Assembly (NCBI GenBank): GCA_038503035.1
Contig: JAVSML010000028.1
Location: forward strand, 565,464-629,463
Length of the DNA: 64,000 bases
Direction: 5' to 3'
From: Crocodylus rhombifer
Taxonomy: Eukaryota > Chordata > Crocodylia > Crocodylidae
The notes beneath the pieces are model-generated. The model was given only the letters and a program-made list of their open reading frames with translations. It was not told where the DNA came from and made no database searches. A program made the position numbers and the translations under genes. Positions within the stretch are counted from its first letter, which is position 1; the number at the start of each line of letters is the position of its first letter. This document shows positions 24,737 through 37,539 of the stretch, piece by piece.

Positions 24737-25901
24737 GTAAGGATTGCCATAAAAACCCTTGCATTTTTTCCTTCAGCATAAAGAGGTCTTACTTACTGTG
24801 ACTGATTTTGAATCAACTGCAAGGGAGCAAAAGACTAAAGAATAAAACTTGAATGGAAATTTAATGTCTCTGATCGAGGAACACAATAGCACAGCCTTAA
24901 CAGACTTAGCAACATACTAAATATTGAAAGAAGTGTCCTTCATACCTTAAAGAAGCTAAAGCCAATGACATATACCATGTATACCATATATAAACAAATG
25001 CATTCAAATACCTGTGACCAGGGAACAATTTCACTTTTGTTGAAAGGTGCATGAGATCACTAAAGATATGCCATAAAGAGAGAATTAGTATTGCAATCCC
25101 TGACTTCTTGTTGCTTGGCCAGCTCCTTAGTTGGTTAATAGGAAGTTAGCTCTAATTTTTACCAGCTGAGGGGTGGTGCATCATGGATAATACGCTTAAA
25201 GTAAAATATGGAAACTTTCACTCACCTCTGACGCATGTGAGATCGTATCAGATTACCTCATCATGCATGATCAAAGGAATTGGAAATACATTTTCTTTCA
25301 AAACATTAATGGGTTTAGGAATATGTCTTTATTCTCCACAAACAAACAGAACTGTCTCTGTTCAAAATCAAAGGTAACCAGGAGGAGGTACAAGTATTTC
25401 TTGTACCATTGGGCATGTACTGTCTCTTATTGCCTGAGTCTTAAAGCAGTTCATATGTGTATGAATCTCAAGGCCTCCATCAGTTTTTCTTTCTCCTTAT
25501 TTTTTTTATAGTGAATATTCTCTCATCAGACCACTGGGGAGCAAACAGGAAATATATGAGATGCTTTTCTAGCTGAATGGGCTCCAAAGGGTTTATTTGT
25601 GCATTGATTCCTTAGATTATGTTAGCAAGCCTGAACTAAATAATACCTTCTGAAAACTTAATCCAGACAAGTTAAGTTTCAATTTAGCATATAGTAACCT
25701 AGTTGAGGTAAAGTCCAGTGAGAAGACTAGCGTATACATCAACCACAGCCAATTACTATGTGTTAAGGCTATAAATGACCTTGTCTCTCCTAGGACTTTA
25801 ATATATCACCAAAATATGCCTTATTTCCTAATGAAGCTAACTAATAGCTAACAAACTTTTCTCTCTGTAGACTTTTAAGGCTGCCTTTACTACACAAACT
25901 C

Positions 25902-25958
25902 TGTGTGTATGTGTGTGTGCGCATGCGCACGTGTGTGCGTGCATGTGCACACATGCAC
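25902..25958. repeat. 57-bp alternating purine/pyrimidine tract (Z-DNA-prone)
   Basis: Every base from tgtgtgta through to the final atgcac alternates pyrimidine and purine without a break. It includes a perfect 14-bp palindrome gtgcgcatgcgcac (about 25917-25930) and a near-palindrome gtgcatgtgcacacatgcac. It probably grew from a (TG)n microsatellite by c/g and a/t substitutions that preserved alternation. Sequences like this favour left-handed or cruciform DNA under supercoiling. Confidence 0.85.
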
Positions 25959-27225
25959 TATATTGTTGTAAAGGAATTATTATTTTTATTCTGAAGTGAA
26001 ATTACTAATGTTTTCTAACTAGACCATTGTAAAACCCTAGGGAAGACAAGACAAGGCATTACATTTTTACTATGAAGTGAGAAGGTGAGGTCAGTTGTAG
26101 GGAGAAATATAGTATTGACTTCACTTGGCTATTTCATGGTAAAAAACACAAAAAGTTTCATGTCCTCTAAAACAGTACTGTAAGATAACTAATACATATG
26201 AGTTAAGTATGTTTTTTTCACAGAATTGTTAGCTGTATAGAGAAACCCTTGGTGTAGTTCCCTAGACAGGAGGGAATATATACTTTAGACCTTGTCTCTC
26301 TGTGACAAAATGAAACAATACAGAATTACAATCCATACTATCTAATTGGGAACTGTGTGTGGAGCTTTTCTGTCCAACCAAGACAAGTGCTTTGAAAATC
26401 TATCAGGATGTAGATGGAGACAAACCTGCTGCTATGCTGTGTCTGGCAGGCACAGCATTCATTCTTCTGGCCCTGGTTCCAATGCTTGGTGAACAGGAGG
26501 TAGAAGACTACCTATCCTGTGGCACTGATCAGCTCCCCAGGGTGCATTAGAAATCACTCAAATGCTATGAGACTTCCAGCCCCCCCCCCAAAGAGGAGGC
26601 AATTTAACAGTGAGACAGTGAGTGCTGTCCTTTCCTTACCCACCAATTCTGGAATTAGTTCTTATCTGGCCCCAACAGAATTTCAGTTCTTCAGTTAAAA
26701 GAGAGTCACATCCTTTAAGTTTCTTCTATTTCCAGCATTAATAGATAGAGACTCAGGAGAAAGGGAGGTCTGATATATTGTCTACCAACACAGTCCAAGC
26801 ACAGATACCAGTTTAGACACTCAATCCTTGTCCACATAAGGAAAGCTACAATTTAATTAAACTAACATAAAACCATGTATAGACGGTTCTCTTTCACTTT
26901 TAAGATTTGGGGGTCATTGTGGTTTCTTTTAGGTCAAATGAGAGCAGGCTTAATTTAAACAGAAATAAGCCATTCTGAAAGCAGCTGAGGAGAAGTTACT
27001 ACAAGAGATTTTGGGCCCATGGGGTTATGGGCCCAGTGGCCTTGAAATCAATTGGATATGCCTGGAGTAAGTTATTACTCATCTAGGATAGGAATGACAG
27101 TCAGACCCAGGATAATTCAGGACAATATGAATGTTCCAAAAAGGGTCATCTTTTCATTGTGCTGGTTAGGTTAAGGAGGCATCTAGTTACTTCAGGGAGA
27201 AATGGAGAGCATTGTAGAATTACAG
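25959..27225. other. Unique AT-rich DNA
   Basis: No element is recognised. A run of nine to ten c residues lies at about 26580-26590. Confidence 0.5.
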
Positions 27226-27296
27226 GTCAGTTACATATGGTACCATGAATTTCAATGGGGCCCCATTGATTTACACCAACTGGAAGTCTAGGTCAT
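27226..27296. repeat. Old palindromic repeat, atttcaatggggccccattgat type
   Basis: The centre atttcaatggggccccattg is nearly self-complementary and is followed by atttacaccaactgg. This is the characteristic arrangement of the dispersed family also seen at 21.2 and 30.2 kb. Confidence 0.5.
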
Positions 27297-27726
27297 ATAT
27301 ATTTTGATAGTTTTTGTGGATTTATTTTCAGGCCCATTACTTACAGAACAGTAGATTATGCAACACATAATTGTTTTGGTGAATTGTTTGGTGAAGTCTC
27401 ATTGGTTAGCTCATCTTTAATAACATCCCTTGTGTGAGTATTTATTATTATGATAAGGGTCTCATAACTGGGCCCCTAAGGGTTTCATAACTTCTCTACC
27501 CTCTGGTATACAACTGAAACACATCAGCCAGGACTGTGAGATATCTTTATCTAAAAATTCAGGGGCAAGTAAGTCCAGAGAGGGGGCTAAGACAACAGCA
27601 TCTTGCCTTGTTGAGTTGGGTTTAGGCAAATGATCTGTAACAGGCAGACATTTGCTTCCCAGTTTGTTGACATTTGTTCTTGCATCTAGTGAGGTCCTAC
27701 CTAGTTGATAGTGGCTGCTAGAAAAG

Positions 27727-28115
27727 TAGGGCACATCCAAATGAGCACGGTCATGTGGTATGTGGTGCTGCAAACACATCTGCAGTGCCACATACTGCAC
27801 AGTCCGGTGCTCTCCGTGCCACAAGGACATGCTGCCTGAGCATGCGCTGCACCAGGTTTTTGACCCCTGGATAACCACGAGGGGAAAACAAAACTGGAGC
27901 AACACACACTCAGCCAGTGCACGGGGCTGAAAAGTGGAGCCGGGCTGCCAGCCAGGCTCCATGCAGCAGAATTGCCATGGTTGCAGCCATAGGAAGCTCC
28001 CAGGTAAGGCTGCTGGGGCCAGCTCAGTGCTTGCTGCATGCTAAAGCCTGCCGTGCACCAACTTGCTGCATGCTAAAACCTGCCGTGCACCAACTTACTG
28101 CATGCTAAAGCTTAT
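27727..28115. mobile_element. MITE-like element with subterminal hairpin, one end seen
   Basis: It begins AGGGCACATCCAAATGAGCA, similar in style to the hAT-like ends elsewhere in the window. Thirty bases in, gtatgtggtgctgca (27758-27772) pairs with tgcagtgccacatac (27781-27795): 15-base arms, two mismatches, eight-base loop. The rest is G+C-rich and ends in a 32-bp tandem repeat. I found no matching right terminus, so the right boundary is only a compositional estimate. Confidence 0.45.
28030..28111. repeat. 32-bp tandem repeat, 2.5 copies
   Basis: The unit begins cttgctgcatgctaaagcct and ends gccgtgcaccaa. Copy 1 is 28030-28061 and copy 2 is 28062-28093, with one substitution. A partial copy 3 starts at 28094. 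The near-identity suggests a recent slippage or duplication event. Confidence 0.9.
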
Positions 28116-28629
28116 GGGCCTGATGTAATTACTGGATAGAAATCTTTGGCCTATGCTGTGAAGCAGGATCACACGGATCCCTTCGGGCCTTAAAAGCTAT
28201 AGAAAGTCATCACTGTTTGTGTCTTTACCTACAAAAAAACCCTCAAGACATGGCATTTTTCCTGTCTTTAAACAAACATATCCCCTTTGATAAAATAGGA
28301 GATTGATATGTGGTCCCACAACAAAATGAAGTGGAATTAATTGATGTGATGGGGTTTTTCTTGCATAGATCTATTATAGCAGTTTGTATTAAAAGACATT
28401 TGAAAAATGTGAGTACTGCCAAGTAAACCATTAGATAAATGTCAAAATATTTGAATTCTCAATACATTGGCCATTCTTAATGTTTTCCTTTAAAGTACTA
28501 CCTTCTGTTTCCTAATTGGCATTCTTGCCATTTCAAGATCAGCATGGTTCACCCATATTTTACCACGTAAGTCTCTCTCTAGATATTAAGATCTTTAATA
28601 TAATTTTAGAATCACATTGCAAGGACTAT
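28116..28629. other. Unique AT-rich DNA
   Basis: No element recognised between the two MITE-like repeats. Confidence 0.5.
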
Positions 28630-29505
28630 GGTTGTATCTACATTCAGCTACGTTGGCCATCTGAACTTCTGGGCTAGGTAAAGACGTTACGCTTAACCCA
28701 TGCTAAGTGATTGGAATTTGAACGAAACTCATAGGTGTATAGAAGTTCGGGGCACATAATCTGGACTAAAAATGGCAGAACCCTATCTAAGATAGTCCTG
28801 GAATGATGCGCACTCAAACTTATTCAAATTAGGTAAGTTTTGTGCATGAAACTTCTGTACCAAATCCCCTATTGAATCAAGTTGCATCCCAGCTTCCTTT
28901 TTGGCTTCCCACTACCCACCACCCCCAAGGAGGCACACTGAAACTTGATCCATGCTCATCTACTCCACCTGAGTGACCAGCCAATCCTGCCCCTGAACTG
29001 TTACAGAGAAAAGCCAGCAAAGCCTCTGTCCCCAGACCCAGCTCCTGCCTCTGGCCAGCTGTCAGCTGTAGCCAGGCAGCAGTGGGGAATGCTGGTATCT
29101 GTGTCCCTGCACAGACTCCATCATGAAGCACCCCACACTGCATGCACAGATCTGACGCTGTGCTCAGTGGCACTGGGGTGCTTTGTGGTTTGAGGTTTGT
29201 GCAGGGACACAGACACAAGCATTCCTTCTTCCCCCACACCTGCCTGCAGCGGTGGGAAGAGGGAATTGATCACCTGTGCCTGGCAGCCAGTCAGGGCTGG
29301 CTCATCCATTCGGGTGTGCTTGATTCTGGGAGACATGCAAGAGCACCCCCAACCTGCTGACCTCAGTCAGTGCAGGCAGCCTGCATTCTCCCGCCGCTAA
29401 AGGGTGAACTAGTATTCTGTTCGCTCCTGAACTAACCGAGTCCTCTTAGAGAAATGTGCGTAAATTAATTAGAATCCACCTCTGGCTTTTTGAATGTCTG
29501 CACCT
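28630..29505. mobile_element. Foldback TIR element related to the 8.84 kb element
   Basis: Ends ggttgtatctacattca and (other strand) aggtgcagacattca form weak inverted repeats. The left subterminal part, ggtgtatagaagttcgggg and then actaaaaatggcagaacc, echoes ctgtacagaagttcagg and ctaaaaatggccaacc of the 8843-9864 element. The core contains a long inverted repeat: ggaatgctggtatctgtgtc (from 29086) is mirrored by the stretch ending agacacaagcattcc at 29225. That arm covers some 50 bp per side and includes the tccctgcaca and gaagcacccca motifs. No coding role is seen. Confidence 0.55.
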
Positions 29506-30138
29506 AGTCTGGTGGACAGCAGACACCCCCACCAAGGCATTGGAGCACTTGAGTGTACCTGAGTATAAAGTGCAGCCTAGGTAGCATCACCCACTGAATA
29601 GAGCATGGCAGCTAACTGAGGGCAAAAATTGTCATCACCTGTGTTTGGTCACCTTCCAAATGGCAGCTGAAGCTTTACTGTACTTGGCAGAGGTGGCGTA
29701 ACTTTGGGGGGGTTCCACCCCCACAGAGGGTCACATTGAGTGAGCATGCACTTGAACTTTTGCTGGCAGTATCAATTAAAATTATGGAGCTCAAGACATA
29801 ATGAATAGGCAGAGTCTTGACTCCCAACTGCCTCATATTTTATATTTACTTTTGCACCTATGCAAAGGATTGCCAATAGCTACCACTCTGATCTTGTAGC
29901 ATTTTGCAACCATCTTTACAGAGGTGCAAACAACTACAGTCTGGAAGAGAATCAGACTCTTTTTGTTAATGCTCTAGCTTTTCAGCACCACTGCATTTTT
30001 ACTGGTATCTTTGGAAATAAATTCACAAAATTGACAATATGTCTTATCCACAAGGCTCCTCAACAAAACAGGATCAGTGTAAAAAAGATAGTTGTTTTTT
30101 TTCCAGATTCACACACAGTTGATCATTAAATGCAGCTG

Positions 30139-30256
30139 TAAGTTTGATTCTGCTCCACTGCATCCATTTTTACATGGGTGCAGCTCCAGTAATTCAGTGG
30201 AATTACTTACACAGGTGTAATATGGGAGTAAAAGAAGAGTCAGACCCTATAATTTT
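30139..30256. repeat. Old palindromic repeat, ttacacaggtgtaa type
   Basis: The stretch tgattctgctccactgcatc to aagaagagtcagaccct is broadly self-complementary around ccagtaattcagtggaatta. It contains ttacacaggtgtaa and agtaattcagtggaatt, the landmarks of this dispersed repeat. This is the best preserved copy in the window. Confidence 0.55.
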
Positions 30257-33200
30257 TATTTTTTTAAAGAACTGTGACTGGCTAGGGGAAGGGGAGCATT
30301 CAGCTTCCTTATGTTTCAATCAATCTTGCTACAAGGGCTGGTTAAAAAAATGCAGAGCCCTCTGACAAGCAGATGCTGCATCTGTGCTAAACTTTCCTGG
30401 GTACATAAATTTTAAAAAATGATCAAAGAGATTGTTAATTATTAAACAGTTACTTTCATTGCCTCAAGGACAAGCCCAGCAAAGCTTTGGCAAGCCACTG
30501 GGGTGAGTTATGCTACTTTATATGCAGTTTAGTGTTTACCAGTTACTATTCAATCAGATATCTTTATGAAGGTAGCCTGCAAATCTTAAAATGATTGCTT
30601 GGTTAAAATGAGTCCTAACACAGCATCATGTGATAACTTTCATTAGACTCTTTCAGTGAGAAAAATATTGAAACAAGACCAACTGATGGAATAAGCTGAG
30701 CTGTCTCAGGTACAGAATCAGATTTACAGTAAGTAAAATCAGGTGCAGGTGGGATATGATAAGTTCTGCAATTCATCAGCATTAATAAAAAGAAATAAAA
30801 AAAAAAGAATCTCATTTGAAAAGGGTCTATAGAATGTGTATCCATGTAAAGTGACCTTGTAATCCATCAGTCATTAATTTGATAGCAAAGAACGTGAATG
30901 CCACCCTGTGGTTGCTGATAGAACTAATGTATCATACTGCATAATTAAAAGGTAATTAACTCTTTCTCATTGCCTAGTGTTCATTATGTGTGCTCTAGTC
31001 AAAGATAGGAGCTGTGTGGGGTGACTCATGCTCAGTTGCTCCATGGCAATGGCACAGCCCTCAGAGCTGTATGAAAGGCTCAAGCACCTTCTGTGAAGAT
31101 GCAATATCTAGACATTTTAGTAGCTAAACTGAACTGCGCTTTTTCAAAGGTTGTTGCTCTGGCCACACTTAAGTGGATTTTCAAGGGATGAAGACAACCA
31201 TGACACACATGCCAGCTGCTCCTACCCAGACTATAATTCATGTCCCTGCTTCAGAGTGTCAGGACAGCTAGCCTTCCAAAAAATAAAAGAGTCCCTAAGT
31301 CCCTTGAATTTTTAAACCTGAACAAAATTGATTTTCCTTTGCCTCTTTTTTGGGGAAATGTAGAACTTTTTTGTCCCAGTTTTCTAGAAAATTACACCCA
31401 GAAGTAATAACTCAACTTGTAAAATTTTCTACCCTATTCATTCATCTGGCAAAGTTATACATGACTGAAAACAGGCTCCTCTAACAGGGTGTGTTGGGCC
31501 ACCTGAATAATAAAGACTTCTACCAGCCCTGCCTCTGGCATATATTTCGGTAGGTGTGTAGTGCTTGTGAATGTGGGACAGAAGCAGTACTACAAAGGCC
31601 ATAAATGGGCAGTAGCACAGGCAAACTCTGTAGGTGTTTTCAATGGAAAAGGTTAATGTGGCTTGCCCCAACTGTCACTAATTACCTCCTTTCAAGAGAT
31701 GGGATGGGGATCAAGGATGAGGGCTATTCCTGTAAGTCTATCCATCCTTAAATTAAATAAAAGATCAGCAAGCAGTGCACTTGGGAGAACAGACCCAAAC
31801 CTAGAGAAAAGGACTCAGAAGGGGGTTTTGTTAGCCAATGAAGCTGAGTTGGAGTGGAACTTCCTTCTATGCAAGTAGTAGCCATATTTCTCCAAGGAAG
31901 ACTTTAGGAGGGCAGGAGTATTGGGCCTGCTTTATTGGTGCAAGTGGCATTGGATAGCTTTGATGCAGATAAAGTCGTTATTGAAGAAATAAACTGAAAT
32001 TCTGCTACTATTGAAAACTATATGAAGCTCTGACCTCTGAGTTGGTCATCTTACAAATGCCAAGCCAGTTTTCTCCTGATTTCCATGTGGACTGAGGGCA
32101 ACTTAAACTGAGAGTCATTTCTGTAAAATGGTGTGGCATTTCTGAGCATTCAGAGAGGATGTGTAGAGAAAACTAACCAAAATCCATTTTTTATTCATCT
32201 ATAATTTAATTATACTTTGGACTCAGGCATTCCAAGGTGAAGCTAATGCATTTAACCCAATGTATACTTAATGTACAGTACACGTTAACCAGTCTGGACT
32301 GCATACCTTCTGCTAGGAGCTTATGTTAACATTTTTCTCATTCTTAATGCTTTTCCATCACAGTGGGATTCTGCAAAGGACAGGAATAAATATAACCAGT
32401 CACCTCAAAATCAAGATTGGAGGTGAAGAAATATAACAACCGCAGTACAGTGTTACCATAGTAACAAAAGCTCTAAAGTGATCTAATCTACTGCTAAATT
32501 CCAGCTTGAGATGAACAAAATCAACATAAGAGAATAAATATGTTGCATTAAAAAATGCAGCTAGAATATTTTGAGTGAGCTGTTATGTCTACATCCCAAA
32601 TTTATGGCATAATAAATTTGAGAGAAGAGTTTTAGTTATTTCAGCCAGACGTTCCATATATTTCTGGTTCTATTTTGGATTCAAATTAGTAGCTTTTAAG
32701 TTCAGAGGTCAAGTAGCCCCTTGCTAGAGCCTCATTACATTTTACTCAAGTAAATTTATGCTCTGGATATGGCCATAAGAAATGCATTTTTTTTCTTTTT
32801 GTACTAGTGGGAAACTGAGGCACTCAAAATACAGCCCAGCATTTTAAAGATATTTAAGCATTGCATCAATCAGTGTTGGAAGGTGTAAGGTCTTAGTAGA
32901 AAAATCCATGGGGTTTCAGGTGTTAAAAAATAGAAATTAGGGACCTACACATATTTTTGGATCCGTCCCCATGTGACTTAGATCACTTTTTTCAAAGGTG
33001 ACTTAAAACCCCGACTCCTTATAAGTACAGCTGGTCTAAATTCAGAATGTCTGTTATGTGAGAAAGGTTAACACTTGAAAATTTGTTTTCACCCTTATTG
33101 AAAACAAAAGCATTTATTATTTCAAGTTCCTATTAAATAGAAATTAAAACGTGGTTTGCAAAATTTTCATTTAAAAATTCTGGAGTTTTATATGTTATTT

Positions 33201-33619
33201 CATGATCTCTTTTAGTAGCGTAATAATAATGCCACTACAAATGTCGTGGTAGCTGACTTTATATTGACTTTGACTTCATGTTTTCTAGACTTAAGGACCT
33301 CCTGTTGGTGTTATGATGCCACCTTCTGAAAATTTAAATACAAGTAGCAGTTGCTTTAAAAAAAAATCAATTATAATATTGTATCATGTCTGTGGTAATG
33401 CACATTATTGCATTACTATAGACATCATAAAATAGCATAGAAGTAAAACTGGGATTCTGAAATCCTGACACTATGAAATGAATCATCAAATATCTCTGAA
33501 ATTCCAGTAGAATTTGTCAAAATAGACACTTTTGTAAATGATTCAGTTTAATTGGAAACAGCATTGTTCAACAAAACAGTGTTTGGAACAAAAAAGCTCC
33601 CATCCACTCTAATTCTGTA

Positions 33620-33634
33620 TCTCTCTCTCTCTCT
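33620..33634. repeat. (TC)n tract
   Basis: Seven tandem tc units, a short simple repeat. Confidence 0.8.
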
Positions 33635-35548
33635 AAAAATGAGGTATGTTTTGTGAATAGAGAAATCCAAGAACTTTGCAAGGATTCAACCTTCTCTTCC
33701 AAGCTCTTGTAAATGTTCATTTTAGTTGTCAGCAGTTTGTTGTTTGTCTGAAGTAGGCCTTCAGTTTCCAGGTAAGGCAAACTATATTTCCTTGGAATTA
33801 AAGAGGTAAAACTCGGGCTCACAGTACACGTCTCTTGGTTCTCCTTGCTTAGCAGCATGAGAGCAACATGCTTCAGATTTACACTCCTTTCATTTCCATT
33901 TAGTAACTGACATTTCATTTTAATGCAATTTACGCACTACATTTTTTGCAAGAATACATTTGACTTTTTGTACTTTTTTGTTGTAGTAAATTTAATTTTC
34001 TCTGTGCAGAATATGAGTGTTAAGAGGCTGAGCTTTTAAAAGACTCCCTACATTCTTGCATATATACATTTAAAAGGATGTTGCTTACAAAGAAAAAAGA
34101 GCCCTCTCTCTCTTTCTCCCCTCTGCCCCCATTCTGGTATACAATCATAACTATCTGTCTTATCTTTTTATACCACGCTGATCACTGTGGCGTCTTATAG
34201 AAAGTTCTTGCTTCCGTATTGAAAGGTAAGGGAAGCAGAGCTGTTTCTTAGACAATAAACCTTGCTTTTATGGTCTATTCTCTTTTACATTGATTGCTTG
34301 AATTTGAAACTCTCATGACATTTTGTCAGCAATAAAAATTGATGGAAAAAACATGCAGGGTTTTTTCTGCCAAAGGTATTCTTATTAAGCCAAACATGAA
34401 CGCTTACAAACTCAGGGCAGTTGCGCTTTCCAAATGCAGTCAAATGAGAAAAAGAAATCATTTCCCTGAGGGTGGGGATAAGGCTTGCTCTGGGTATTTT
34501 CAGCTTTCCCAGCTCCATTTGCCTTCATTCCGTCTGAGGACTTACCTAACTTCTGTGCACAAATGTTTCTGGAAAAAAAATATTCTTAGGTCCTTTCTCA
34601 AATTCAGCAATAAAAAAAAATGTACTGCAAGGTGCGATAGTACACCGCAGGTGAACTGGCTGGATGACTTAAATCATGCTTACAGCTAAGCTCTGTAGCC
34701 CCATAGTATACTACATGTGGGAGGTATGCACATAAGTACTATGGTGCAAGTATGGGAATGGCAACATGGTGCTAACTACTGAGCATACCCAGTTTGGATT
34801 GACTGAGTCCAGAAACAGAAATCTTAGTGTGAGCTCTATGCTTGTGAAGCTAGTAAAGAGACTGCCTTCCCTCAATCAGCTGTCAGGCTACAGCCTCAAA
34901 TCTGTGGCCTTGGCCTGCCTGGATCATAAACTAATCCCAGTCTACTACCTCTCCAGCTGGCAAAGCTGGCCAGAAACCTCCATCTAGATCTAGCCACCCA
35001 CACATTCTCAGTCACTGGAGTGGCTGCCCAAGGTAAGCTGACCTTTTATTCCTTCCCATATAAATCCCTGACCCAGAAAAGGAAGTGTCTGTGCAACAGG
35101 GCCCAACCTCTACCCAGACTGCCTCATTGTTCCTCATTGCCTCTACTTGTACCTCTGCTTACTCTCTGTTTGAGCTCCTGGCCAGGCAACCCAGCTGGCT
35201 TTCTATCTCTGCACTCCATCTGATCCTTCCACTCCCAACACTAGTTGGGCCCTTGAACACTGAATAACCCCCAGACCTGGCCACCCATGACCTTGTATGA
35301 TACCAGGCTAGGCTAATTCCAGGAGGGAAATCCAGCTGCCAAAGGCAAAGCTTTTTAAGAGTCATACTTGTGCCACTTCACCTCATCCTTTGCCAAGGAC
35401 AAATCCAGATTTGCAGTGAGGGGGGAGTGCAGCCATACCTCATTTTGATACATGCCACATGAACAGTGAAGAGAAATTACTCCACATGCCACGGTGGGTA
35501 CGGCCACACACACCTTGACTGTGACCCTGGATGCCAGTGAGCTCTCTG

Positions 35549-35681
35549 GAATACAAAAAACTAGAACTCTTCATTCCAAAATGATACCTTTTATTAGACC
35601 AACTGGATAGTCATTTTGGAACCAAGAGTTCTAGTTTTCTGTATGTCTTTTTGTCTCAGACCAACACGACTACCAAGTACA
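35549..35681 (-). mobile_element. 133-bp snapback retroposon with perfect 15-bp target duplication
   Basis: The element is bounded by ccagtgagctctctg at 35534-35548 and an identical copy at 35682-35696. Inside, two 34-bp arms (35551-35584 and 35611-35644) are inverted copies with three mismatches and a 26-bp loop, so most of the element folds into one hairpin. The remaining part, read on the minus strand, begins tggtagtcgtgttggtctga, a head I associate with a common crocodilian/turtle repeat. A 15-bp duplication suits endonuclease-primed retroposition better than hAT or LTR insertion. I assigned the strand from that head. Confidence 0.8.
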
Positions 35682-35696
35682 CCAGTGAGCTCTCTG

Positions 35697-37539
35697 AGGA
35701 CTCTGCGTGTGCTTCGAGCTCTAAGCTCACAATCTGGTCAGCCAGGGGGTCTGGCCAGAGCCCCTGCCTTCTTGCACCTCTGGAGCCCAGGGAGTGAACA
35801 CCACTGCCTTTTGTTCTTCCCATTCTCCCTTACTCCCCAATTCAGTAACAGGGTAAAAGAGCAGACAAGTGGCAGCAGTGATCAGACCCTGCTTTTATGT
35901 AGCTCTGGAGCCCAAGGGTTGAGCATGGCTGCTGCTCATCTCCTGTTTTCCCTCTGCCATTGAATTTAGAGTGTAGGGGAAGAAGTCAGGGAACCCCCAC
36001 AGCTTTGTGGATCAATCCTGTCCTCTGCCTAAAGCAATCAGAGATGCAAAAGCATAAATGACTGCACTCTAAACTGAGTATATAGCCAAGAATCTGATGG
36101 CAACCACAATTCAAATCTCACATGCATTGGACTAGATGCATAGAAAACTTATCATTTTTACTCTCTCCCATTTTAGTCTATTGGATAGGAATGGGAGAGT
36201 CCCCCTTGAAATAGTTTGTGAGGTGTCTGGCAGCACTCATCATGATTTGTTTTAGTTTCAGCCAGAAATCTGTCAAAGCAGTGGTATTTACATATTTAGA
36301 TCTTGCAAGACTTTCTATATTCATTAAACATACTTATTTTGGGAACAAATTGATTTCCAGTTTGGACCTAATTGTGCCTATGTGATTTAAACTCAACAAT
36401 GGCCCGTGTATCTCTCTACATAAGAAAAAATATAGCACATATAGGGATGAAATTTCTGTACACAATGGGGTTGTGTACCCAAGGACATCTTGCATGAACA
36501 TCAAGGTGGACTAGTAGGTCTAATCTGTATACATCTAAATAGTGAGAAATGAAAAATGGAGCCTGAGGTTGGAGCTGATTGAGAAACTGGATTTTAGTTC
36601 TGAACAATGTAAAGGTCTAGATAGGCAACAAGTTCAACTTGAACATTTCTGAAGAACAGAAATCCTCCCAGAATCTTGCTTCAGAAACTCTAAAACATGG
36701 TGTTTCTGAAACTGAATGCACTCCCTGTGATCCTCAGTAGCCCATATTTAGCAAGTGTCTGGCAATCAGTGGTGGACAGCAGCAAAATTCACAAGAATTA
36801 TGTTGGTTTCAAAGTAGCTGGCAAGACAATAAGCAGGCCACAGCAGAACCAGGAGCTCCTGGAGTTTTTAAGGTGACCAGGTTTCTGGTAGCCCATGAAG
36901 TGTGGTATTGTGAAACCTAGGAGCCCTGATAGCAAGACAGGTACTATGTCCAAAGCACCTCTGGACTTCTCAAATACTACCAAGAGGGACCCCCGTGGAA
37001 AACTTGGAGAACACCCAGAATCTATACCATCTAATGTGAGAATAATCTTATTTCAGTGAAAAAAAGGTGGGAAGAGTCAATTCAATGGGGTGAATTTCTC
37101 CACGAAGCTCAAAGAGGGATTAAATTAAATACTTATTGGCACCAAAGGGGTTCATAGTAAGACATACTAATTTGCTCTTTTCCCTGTCCTAGAGAAAAGG
37201 AGTGAAATAACTTCAGTGTCAACATAATTAACTACCACCCATAGGTATCTGATTTAACTCTATTGAGATGCATTGGGAAATTCCTTCTTCTGACCTGTTG
37301 CCCCGGGCATGCCGTAGACTTACTGAGACACAATAATCCATAGTTACAGCTACATGGGCTTCAGCATAGGCTGTACGATTTTACCTAAGAATGTAACTAC
37401 TATCCCTTGGGGAGATGAAATTAGTGACACTGAATCGTCACTGTTCTTGTTGCCCAAGCTTACTAGCTTGTGTATGCATACCATAGTTATAACTCCAAAT
37501 TGCAATGCCATTAGCTTCTTTGATTCCCATCCAACAACA
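35697..37539. other. Unique DNA, no recognised element
   Basis: A somewhat C-rich patch at 35700-36000 gives a 115-codon plus-strand open frame (35616-35963) that begins inside the snapback element. It is therefore not a gene. The rest is AT-rich background. Confidence 0.45.

Larger units (their letters stand above)
29506..35533. other. Mostly unique AT-rich DNA
   Basis: Six kilobases with few repeats. A g-run near 29706-29712 follows cagaggtggcgtaact, which could be a lone hAT-like end. One old palindromic repeat (30139-30256) and a (tc)n run at 33620-33634 are present. A gggaaactgaggcact motif at 32809-32824 hints at an old MIR-type core in reverse. A C-rich, coding-like stretch at 34860-35370 has no recognisable product. 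Confidence 0.45.

Noticed and set aside
28030..28111. Possible CRISPR-like direct repeats
   Set aside because: Repeats are contiguous with no spacers and the genome is vertebrate. It is a simple tandem duplication.
29690..29780. Possible lone hAT terminus (cagaggtggcgtaact)
   Set aside because: No matching second end or target duplication found.
34860..35370. C-rich coding-like stretch with a possible gtaagc donor near 35033
   Set aside because: No acceptor, no long frame and no recognisable product. It may be an old repeat but I cannot support any call.
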